From Podocnemis expansa (Eukaryota; Chordata; Testudines; Podocnemididae), in the NCBI GenBank assembly GCA_007922195.1, contig ML682067.1, forward strand, positions 1,626,357 to 1,690,356: DNA of 64,000 bases, written 5' to 3'. The notes under the pieces are model-generated. The model saw nothing but the letters and a program-made list of their open reading frames with translations. It ran no database searches and had not been told where the DNA came from. Positions 55,611-64,000 of the stretch are shown piece by piece (the stretch's first letter is position 1; each line of letters begins with the position of its first letter). The position numbers and the translations under genes are program-made.

Positions 55611-57377
55611 ATGACAATTCCTACTACCACCATAACTCAAACCAATGAACTGGTATACGCTATAGCCTCAGTAATCCTGGAGGTGCTTGGCTACATGATG
55701 AAGAAGAACAGCAGTACATACCCCCCCTGGAAAATGAGGTTGGAGGATAAGATGAAGGCAACTCGGAGAGAAGTTAGTCAGCTGGTGGAACTGCAGAAGG
55801 GTGTAGAGATTAAGGATAAGACTCAGCTACTGAAAAAATACAAGGGCCTGACTCCATCGGAAGCCCTAGAGACTGCTAAACAAAGGCTCACAGCACTGGC
55901 TACCAGGCTAAGGAGATACACTAGAGAAGCAGAGGCCAGAAAGATAAATGCCCTGTTCTCCAAAGAACCATCCAAGGTGTACTCCCAACTCCAGTGCAAC
56001 AACACAATAACAGCAGAGCCACCAACAGCAGAAACTGAACAGTACTGGAAGAACATCTGGGAGAAAGAGAAGACTCGTAACACCAGTGCAAAGTGGCTGC
56101 AGGACCTGAGAACAGACCACAGCAATCTCCCAGAACAGGAACCAGTCACCATCACAGTAGCAGACATCCAACAGCGGGTCAAGAACATGAAGAGCTGGAC
56201 AGCACCTGGACTGGGAATGATCCATACCTACTGGCTGAAGAAACTAACAGTAGTGCATGAATGCCTAGTAGCACAGATGAACCAGCTGCTAGCAGCAGGC
56301 TCTCACCCAGACTGGCTAACACAAGGAAGGACAGTGCTGATCATGAAAGATCCCCACAAGGGAACAGCAACTTCCAACTACCGGCCAATAGCCTGCCTCC
56401 CCACAACATGGAAAGTCCTATCAGGCATCATAGCCACCAAGCTACAGGACCATATGGGCCAGTACATGAGCACAGCTCAGAAGGGCATTGGGAACAACAC
56501 CAGAGGCTCAAAACACCAGTTGCTCATAGGTAGAACAGTTGCCCAAGATTCAAGGTCTAGACAGACCAATCTGAGTGCAGCCTGGATTGACAACAGGAAA
56601 GCCTACGACTCAATGCCGCACACATTGATCTGTGAATGTCTGGCGCTATGCAGAGTCAACAGGACACTAAGGACCTTCCTCAAGAACTCAATGGGACTGT
56701 GGAAGACAACCCTGGAAGTCAACTCAAGACAGCTCACACAAGTGGCCATCAAGTGTGGCATATACCAAGGTGATGCGCTGTTCCCGCTGCTGTTCTGCAT
56801 TGGCTTGAACCCCCTCAGTCAGATAATCACAAGGACCGGATACGGATACAAGTTCAAGAGTGGAACTACCATTAGCCACCTCCTCTACATGGATGGCATC
56901 AAGCTGTATGCTAAGAATGAACGAGAGATCGACTCGCTAATCCACCTGACACGGATCTACAGTGAGGATATTGGGATGTCATTCGGACTGGAGAAGTGTG
57001 GCTGGATGGTAGTAAAGAGAGGGAAGGTACTCAAGACTGATGGGGTGGAACTACCAGCAGGCCACATAGCAGACATACAGACCAGCTACAAGTACCTTGG
57101 CATCCCACAGTCACATGGGAACCACAATGAGGAGGCAAGGAAGACAGCAACATCCAAGTACCACCAAAGGATAAGACAGGTCCTGAAGAGCCAGCTCAAT
57201 GGGAAGAACAAGATCCATGCCATCAATAGGTACGCCCTGCCAGTCATCAGATACCCTGCCGGTATAGTGAGCTGGCCAGAGGAGGACATGGAGGCTGCTG
57301 ATGTGAAGACCCCGGAAGCTCCTCACAATGTATGGAGGTTTCCACCCCAAATCCAACACCCAGAGACTGTACACTAG
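55611..57377 (+). pseudogene. R4-like LINE ORF, reverse transcriptase with mutated active site
   Basis: In frame with the N-terminal part. RT blocks include 'MKSWTAPGLGMIHTYWLKKL', 'SNYRPIACLPTTWKVLSGII', 'WIDNRKAYDSMPHTLI' (first catalytic Asp region), 'KCGIYQGDALFPLLFCIGLN', and 'HLLYMDGIKLYAK', where the catalytic YMDD pair has become YMDG (codons at 56886-56897). Then 'GMSFGLEKCGWMV' and 'YKYLGIPQ' follow. From about 57310 the reading should change frame to join 57328-58317, so the last 25 residues of this ORF are out of frame. The D-to-G change alone would abolish polymerase activity. Confidence 0.88.
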
Positions 57378-58317
57378 CCGGAAAGAAGGCAGGAGGGGTT
57401 TGGTGAGTGTCAAAGCCACTGTCCTGGATGAAACCCAGAGCATCCAGGAGTACATCAGTAAGATGGCACCCAAAGATGAGCTGCTGAGAGAATGCCTGAG
57501 GCAGCAGCAGCAGATATGGGAGGAAGATCAAGCAGAAGAAGTGGCATGGCAAGACAAGACCCTGCATGGGATGTACCATCGACAGATAGCTGAGATGGCT
57601 GACATTGGGAAATCTTACCAGTGGCTGGAAAGGGCTGGACTAAAAGATAGCACTGAGGCACTGATCATAGCAGCACAAGAACAGGCACTGAGCACCAGAT
57701 CCATTGAAGCAGGGGTCTACCACACTAGACAGGACGCAAGGTGCAGACTGTGCAGAGAGGCCTCAGAGACAGTCCAACACATAGTGGCAGGATGTAAGAT
57801 GCAGTCAGGCACAGCATACACTGAACTGCACAACCAAGTAGCTGGCATTGTGTACAGGAACATCTGCACAGTGTATGGGCTAGACCCTCCCAAGTCCAGA
57901 TGGGAGATTCCACAGAAGGTCGTGGAGAATAACAGGGCTAAGATTCTGTGGGACTTCCAGACCCAGACGGACAGGCAGGTACTGGCCAATCAACCAGACA
58001 TCATGGTAATAGACAAGGACCAGAAGACAGCGGTGGTGATAGATGTAGCAGTGCCAAGTGACAGCAACATCAGGAAGAAGGAGTATGAGCAGCTGGAGAA
58101 GTACCAGGGCCTGAAAGAGGAACTAGAGAAGATGTGGAAAGTGAAGGCCAAAGTGGTCCCAGTGGTGGTAGGAGCACTCGGGGCTGTGACTCCTAAGCTG
58201 GGAGAGTGGCTCCAACAGATCCCAGGAACAACATCAGAGCTCTCTGTCCAGAAGAGTGCAGTGCTAGGAACAGCTAAGATACTGCGCAGAACCCTCAATC
58301 TCCCAGGCCTCTGGTAG
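57328..58317 (+). pseudogene. R4-like LINE ORF, zinc knuckle and restriction-like endonuclease part
   Basis: 329 residues in the +1 frame relative to the RT. After 'GMYHRQIAEMADIGKSYQWL' and 'LSTRSIEAGVYHTRQDARC' comes a zinc knuckle C139-X2-C142-X8-H151-X4-C156. Next is an endonuclease-like region with 'KILWDF' and P223-D224-X14-D239 ('NQPDIMVIDK', 'VVIDVAVPSD'), the PD-D pattern of R2/R4 restriction-like endonucleases. 'VPVVVGALGAVTPKLGEWL' and a C-terminal 'LNLPGLW' complete it. These residues are intact, so this part has decayed least. Confidence 0.88.
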
Positions 58318-58362
58318 AGGACCCGAGGTTGAGGAAGACACATACCACCCATAGGGGGAGAG

Positions 58363-58366
<4 letters not shown>

Positions 58367-58399
<33 letters not shown>
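58367..58399 (+). repeat. poly(T) tract ending the R4-like element
   Basis: 33 T follow the 3' untranslated region of the plus-strand element. A T-rich rather than A-rich 3' tail is unusual for LINEs. Confidence 0.9.
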
Positions 58400-58402
<3 letters not shown>

Positions 58403-58404
58403 TT

Positions 58405-58675
58405 ATTGCTCATTAAGTGAAGGGCTTCACGAAGCTGTCCCTGGCAGTGCTCAGTTTTTTCCTGAGTTGATGCAGTTAATTTAGAACCCAGTAAGATTTA
58501 TTTTGTTCCCTGTAATGTGTATTAATTTGAATTTATGAACCTTTGTGGTGTGCATTCAACTAGCTTGCTTAGGTCTCTTTCGAAGAACTTCAGTCTCCTC
58601 TGGTCTTAAGTACCCTAAATAGTTTTCTGTCATCTGCAAATTTTGTCTGCTTACTGCTCACCCACTTTTCAATAT
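58405..58675 (-). mobile_element. CR1 LINE fragment, right half
   Basis: 'gcttcacg', 'ctaagtaccctaaatagttttctgtcatctgcaaattttgtctgcttactgctcaccc' follow the reverse complement of the CR1 region upstream of the piece at 54660-54938. The order is collinear, so the two pieces were one insertion before the R4-like element arrived. Confidence 0.55.
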
Positions 58676-58676
58676 A

Positions 58677-59019
58677 CAGTGGGGACCAATTAACATGCGG
58701 GTGTCAGGGGACAAGGCCCCGCGACCACGTGTTAAATGGACCGCGTGCAAATGGGACCGCGGCAAATAAATAAATAAAGAAATCAGAGTGCAGCACTGGA
58801 AGGCTCACTCTACCTGTTTCTGCGCCCAGGCCAGCTTCCCCTTTTAGCTAGCGTGCCAGACTCCTTAAGTTGCCAGTCACTTCGAGCGTTTCCATGCCCA
58901 GGCCAACTTCCGCCTTTAGGCACTGCGCACTAGTGAGTCCCGCATGTTAAGTTAGTGGCTTTGTGGGACATGACCAGAGCGCACGTGCAAACGGGTCCTG
59001 CATTAATGGGTCCCCACTG
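58677..59019. mobile_element. Tc1/mariner-type MITE flanked by TA
   Basis: Ends CAGTGGGGACC and GGTCCCCACTG are perfect inverted repeats, with TA duplications at 58675-58676 and 59020-59021. The 343-base interior is palindrome-like ('ggaccgcgtgcaaatgggacc', 'gcacgtgcaaacgggtcc') and GC-rich with many CpG. It has no transposase. Confidence 0.88.
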
Positions 59020-59021
59020 TA

Positions 59022-59200
59022 TTTAACTTAGCGAAGTGTCCCAATTAACCTTTTGCCCTGATTAAAAATTGACTGTTTATTCCTATTTTAAATACACAGT
59101 GTGTCAAATTGAGCTTGATTTACTCATGTGAGTTCTTGGGATTAATCTAACCTGATCCCATGACTTATGCTTTCCTGTATTTATTTTTCACCCATTCTGT
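59022..59200 (-). mobile_element. possible further CR1 sequence right of the MITE
   Basis: 'gtgtcaaattgagcttgatttactcatgtgagttc' and 'taatctaacctgatcccatgac' may continue the CR1 interrupted at 58675, but the resemblance is weak. Confidence 0.3.
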
Positions 59201-59204
59201 AAGT

Positions 59205-59325
59205 TCTCCATCTTCAAGCATTTGATGAGGTGGGTTTTTTTTCCAATCAAAGCTGATGCAGTAAATACATCTGCTAGTCTTCAAAAGTGCCACAAGATTC
59301 CTTGTTTGTTATTGTTCAATGTACA
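59205..59325 (+). repeat. Penelope-tail derivative, single arm
   Basis: 'agcatttgatgaggtgggtt...ccaatcaaagctgatgcagtaaata', 'gctagtcttcaaaagtgccacaagattccttg' is the right arm of the tail family in plus orientation, with a worn hairpin. Confidence 0.55.
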
Positions 59326-59591
59326 TTTATTTGAACTCAGGTAATCCTGAACTTCCAATTTATACCTATACTCATTCTATGAGGTACAGATGTTTATTTG
59401 TGCAAGTGTGTGCCTGCAGTGTCTCGCCTTATTCAGGTACAAGGCAAGTAGAAAATAGGATTGGCAGCCTTATAGATCAAGTATTAGCTTAACTCTTAGA
59501 CCTAGAGGTGATGCGTTGAAATCTGAGCTGAAGCAAATGGCTGGGGTAGTGAATAAAACATACATGTCATCCATCATAAAGAAAATAAAGT

Positions 59592-59825
59592 TCTAAAGGG
59601 GCAGTCGTGTTATTCTAGTAAAGCAAAAAAAAAAAAAAAAGGAGTCTTGTGGCACTTAAAGACTAACAGATTTATTTATTCCATGAGCTTTCATGTGAGA
59701 ATATCCCACTTTGTCAGACTCTTTAAAGAGGGAGAACATCCAGTTCTGTAAGTTCTCCCTCTTCAAAGCGCCTGATGAAATGGGATATTCTCCCATGAAA
59801 GCTCATGCAATAAAGAAAATAAAGG
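59592..59825. mobile_element. palindromic Penelope-tail element
   Basis: The left arm ('gggcagtcgtgttattctag', 'ggagtcttgtggcacttaaagactaacag', 'catgagctttcatg', 'ccactttgtcagactc') is joined through an inner 'gagggagaac...gttctccctc' hairpin to an inverse arm ('cctgatgaaatgggatattctcccatgaaagctcatgc'). It resembles those at 35885 and 52366. Confidence 0.65.
59769..59808 (+). ncRNA. hammerhead-like motif (candidate)
   Basis: GCGC-CTGATGA-A-ATGGGATATTCTCCCAT-GAAA-GCTCATGC. CTGATGA and GAAA flank a perfect six-base helix (ATGGGA/TCCCAT). It is the best helix among the copies, but has the same additional A after CTGATGA. Confidence 0.4.
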
Positions 59826-59992
59826 AACTATTACCAACAAGAGATCAAGATCCAAAGAGCAGGGGTGGTAAAGGTAGGATAAATGTACATGTATATTCCT
59901 TTTTTTCTTGCCTAGTGATGAGAGATCTTACCTAGCTACTGCACTGGGTAATGCATTGCCCTGTATGCTATATGCTGTCTTTGTGACTGTGG

Positions 59993-60960
59993 AAACAAAC
60001 CAGGAATCCTGTGATACTTTTAATGACTAACAAATTTATTTATCACACGAGCTTTCATGGGAGAATATCCCACTTTGTCATATGCTTGAAAATGCAGAAC
60101 TTAGAGAATGGGAGCAAAATAAATGCAGGGCAGTGTAAGTCATAGGATCAGGTTAGACTGTTTCAGCAAATCAAAACGGTTGTTTAGATTCAGACAGTGG
60201 AGAACAACAACTAGAGGGAGGTGAGGTTAAATCACCTGTTGTAATAAGGAAAAAAAAAGTCCCTACTTAACCCTAAGGCAACAATGTCAAATCTGCATAT
60301 AAATTCTGGTTGTGCAGTTTCTCTTTGAAGCTTTGATTTATCATCAATTTGTTTAAGCGCAGGAATTATTAAATCATCAGTGGAATGAGCAGGGAGGTTG
60401 AAATGTTCCCCAGCTGGTTTTTGAATGTTGTTGTTTCTGATGTCAGTTTTGTGTCCATTTATTCTTTTGCACAGAGACTATCCTGTTCGTCCAATGTATA
60501 AGGCAGTGAGGGGGGAGGGCATTTCTGGCACATGATGGGGTAAGTCACGTTGGTGGTTGAGTAGGTGAATGAACCCTTGATGGAGCAGATGGTTTGACTA
60601 GGTCCTGTGATGGTGACAACTTTGCCACATATCTGCACAAAAGACAATGTGGTTTGTTGCAAGGATATGTGTCTGATTTAATGTTGCTGTTGTTTGGTGC
60701 GTAATTGCTGGCAAGTATCTGTTTGAGGTTGGGAAGTTGTCTATAAGTGAAGAGAAGTCTGTCTCCCAAGGCTTGAGAGGGTGAGGGAATCATCTTGTAG
60801 AATAGGCTGTTGGTCCTTGATGAGGTTTGACTTGGCATTGAGGGGTGATGACCAGTGGCCTTCAGTTCGCTGGGGAAACACCCTGATGCTGTTGCTGTCC
60901 ATAGGAAAGTTGTGCACTGAAGATTCCTTCAATTTCAATTAACATCTTGCAGTTCAGTTG
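59993..60960 (-). mobile_element. Penelope-like element, longest copy (3' part)
   Basis: The left end is the tail ('ggaatcctgtgatactt', 'atgactaacaaatttatttatc', 'gagctttcatgggagaatatcccac'). The rest, read on the minus strand from about 60940, encodes the Penelope linker 'SRTNSLFYKMIPSPSQALGD' followed by 'RLLFTYRQLPNLKQILASNY' and 'YPCNKPHCLLC'. It then enters the GIY-YIG region ('IKGSFTYSTTNVTYPIMC', and in another frame 'LYIGRTG' at 60501-60482). The copy is 5'-truncated near 60960 and broken by at least two frame changes and a stop. Confidence 0.8.
60456..60940 (-). pseudogene. Penelope-like ORF fragment: linker and GIY-YIG endonuclease start
   Basis: Three overlapping minus-strand frames share one degraded reading. 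60545-60838 carries 'LGDRLLFTYRQLPNLKQIL' and the cysteine-rich CNKPHCLLC. The other frames give 'IKGSFTYSTTNVTYPIMC' and then the YIG of the nuclease core. The GIY-YIG enzyme nicks DNA to prime reverse transcription. The RT domain is missing. The homologous plus-strand fragment at 2731-3355 covers the region just upstream, with overlap. Confidence 0.75.
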
Positions 60961-62600
60961 CTTGCAGCACAGGTCAAACATTTGTGCAGCTTCTTGTTGC
61001 AGAGCCTCAGTTCCACATGGGCGCAGGATGATTATTCTGTCTCCTCAGCTGATATGCTGAAAATATGAGTTTGCCAACTTTCAGTACCTATGTGGATGAG
61101 CTGGTGTTTAAGAGGTCAGGTGTCTGATTTCTCCTAATACAGAGCACGTGAATAGATCCACCCAGTTAAATTTGCTCTGTTGGAAAGACTCATCCCAGAA
61201 TGCTCTCTGCTGTATACTTCAGTAATTCAAGAGTGTCAGATGAAGGAGGCTCTCGCTAGAAGATATAGTTGGAAATATTTTTCTCTTCAACTGTTTCTTG
61301 CTTGCCTACGATCTGGTAATAAGTTGAAGCATTTTAAAGGAACAGGTTTTGTACACATGCCCATTTACTTGGTGTCTGGTTCTGCAGACCTTTTTCTGGG
61401 AGTGAGACAGGTGATTTGGTACCCTGTGGAATGCTTCCCTGAGGAGAAGTAAATTACTGTTTATGCCTTAAGCCATCTGCACATATTCTAAATGGTGGCA
61501 ATAAAAATGACTTCATCTTTCAAGTAACTGCTTTGCCTCAATCTGGTCTCTTCAAGCTGAGATTATCTATTTTTGAGACTCCATGTGCTCAAGGCAAACA
61601 GGACTCAAGTTCTCTGGCAATGACCATGGGGTGCTGTCACTTTGGTGCAGCAGACTGTGGCAGTTTTGAACTGAAATTTAGAAAGGTTATCTGTGTTAGG
61701 AATAATAAATCAGCACAGTAGCCTATATTTATTATTGTCCAGTTGGGGTTCATTGGCTTCACTGACTTGGATTTTAGTATGGGTTCAGGGGCTACCAGGT
61801 CTCAAGATTTCCTCTCCCCCATCAGCCACATAGTGAGAAGAAGAAGAATTGGGTATCTTGGGGCTTGAGCAAGCTCCCAGAAATGCCAGGAGCTGTTCTA
61901 GCAATAGCCAGGAACCTCCCCCAAATTGTTACAGCTCCTGTATTGTAGTGATGCCAGCAATTTTTCACTATTTGGATCCAGTATATTATTTTTGGTCTTT
62001 TGTTTGCCCTGTGTCCTTCATCTTCTCTTGCTAGTAGCAAGGAGTCTGACTCTCTTCTCTCCTGTCTCCCTTGCTTTCCTTTTACTTCAGTGTTACTCCT
62101 GCCCTTTTTCTGTTCTCTACACCTCCCTCATTACCATCTACACGAACCAGTAACAGAACAAATACTCCAGAATCCAAGTTCTGTGCTGTACCCGCTGGAC
62201 CCCACGCGACGACATTTACACTGTCGCCTTAAGGTTTCAGGGTTAAACTCTCCCTCTAAGAATAGAGGAGCTAACAAGTCTCAGACTGACTGCAGACTCA
62301 GTAAGACAGTGCTTCATTAGTTTACACTCTAGGTTTATCTTCGCTACCACGAAGGCTAGACATTTTATTGCGAATCTTACAAATGTGAGCGGTGGCTGTC
62401 GTAGATAGATTACCCAGGTCTGTGTATGGCATGAAGTAGCTATTCACAAAACCCAGGTTAAAAATATATATAAAAGACTAGATTATTGACATTAGTTTGA
62501 TAAAACTGTTTACAACAATGTGTTATGGGATATTTCTCTGTCATGTTCATAGCTCCTGAATAGGAGATACCTCAAGAGCAGTTCCTTAGAAACTTGCTGT
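60961..62600. other. no recognised features
   Basis: AT-moderate sequence. ORF 61180-61452 (+) and others show no family features. A CR1 or Penelope continuation right of 60960 could not be confirmed. Confidence 0.35.
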
Positions 62601-62614
62601 CTACTTCCAGTAAA

Positions 62615-62700
62615 AAAAAAATAAATCTGTTACTCTTAAAGTGCCACACAACTGCTTGTTGTTTTTTTACTGGACTAGACTAACACGGCTATCCCTTTGG
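62615..62700 (+). repeat. Penelope-tail derivative, end piece
   Basis: 'aaatctgttactcttaaagtgccacacaactgcttg' and 'actggactagactaacacggctatccctttgg' are the terminal block of the right arm seen at 36040-36108. It is the only plus-orientation end piece that keeps the outer 'cggctatccctttgg' edge. Confidence 0.6.
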
Positions 62701-62838
62701 AAACTGTCTACTTCCAGTCACCCATACACAGGTAGGTAGATGTCAGACTGAATCATGTCTACTGCCTCTCATGTCATAGCTACACCTTCTCCTTCTCCTG
62801 AAGGATAGGCTGCGGTGATGTAAACCACATCTGGTTTT

Positions 62839-64000
<1,162 letters not shown>

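Larger units (their letters stand above)
54945..58399 (+). mobile_element. R4/Dong/Rex6-like LINE, nearly full length, inactive
   Basis: A non-LTR retrotransposon of the restriction-like-endonuclease type, about 3.4 kb. In order: the tRNA-like 5' edge, a Myb-like N-terminal part, a reverse transcriptase, a CCHC zinc knuckle, a PD-(D/E)XK-type endonuclease, a short untranslated region ('ggacccgaggttgaggaag') and a run of 33 T (58367-58399). The one ORF is broken by two stops (55539, 55575), a frameshift near 57310 and a lost catalytic Asp. It lies inside an older CR1. Proteins almost identical in layout are common in fish genomes. The assignment to R4/Rex6 rather than the R2 clade is from memory of the motif order. 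Confidence 0.8.

Noticed and set aside
55823..56225. Minus-strand ORFs inside the R4-like reverse transcriptase (121 and 105 aa)
   Set aside because: Shadows of the plus-strand coding frame.

Overview
The window looks like non-coding chromosomal DNA from a non-avian reptile, most likely a turtle. That is an inference from the repeats: long CR1 LINEs ending in the ATTCTATG octamer, Penelope-like elements, many hAT and other terminal-inverted-repeat elements, Ty3/gypsy and ERV-type LTRs, L2, and a fish-type R4/Rex6-like LINE. There are no operons, and almost no long ORF is a host gene.

One host feature stands out. A CpG island at about 31.74-32.53 kb contains a 55-base first coding exon (32113-32167, +) followed by a GT donor. 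Its 18 residues begin MPGWKKNIP and carry Cys at position 11. I recognise this as the alternative, palmitoylated N-terminus of the b isoform of GRIP1, a multi-PDZ scaffold of AMPA receptors. If so, 32168-64000 is GRIP1 intron 1, and 1-31740 is upstream DNA or an intron of a longer isoform. An 8-codon upstream ORF ends just before the start codon. A G-rich minisatellite containing an N gap sits directly upstream of the island.

Layout. 0-7 kb: Penelope-like fragments, a Myb/SANT-like (Harbinger-type) pseudogene, a reverse-strand Ty3/gypsy gag and LTR, and a second Penelope tail. 7-12.5 kb: little recognisable. 12.5-13.3 kb: a solo LTR with a 5-bp target duplication. 14.1-18.6 kb: reverse CR1 and three hAT elements. 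19.3-20.1 kb: a (TG)n tract and a second solo LTR. 20.1-24.0 kb: a nearly complete but inactivated CR1. 24-30.8 kb: mostly unique AT-rich DNA with small palindromic repeats. 30.8-32.5 kb: minisatellite, CpG island and exon. 32.5-54.6 kb: intron with hAT elements, an L2 fragment, CR1 pieces and a TA-flanked transposon. 54.9-58.4 kb: a nearly full-length R4/Rex6-like LINE with a dead catalytic motif, inserted into an older reverse CR1. 58.7-59.0 kb: a TA-flanked MITE. 59.6-61.0 kb: Penelope-like copies. 62.8 kb: a 108-bp (AC)n tract.

The most interesting non-standard signal is a repeated motif in the Penelope tails (CTGATGA, a hairpin, then GAAA). It resembles a hammerhead ribozyme and recurs across the window, including in short palindromic derivatives. 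All element classifications come from reading motifs by eye, and no database search was possible.
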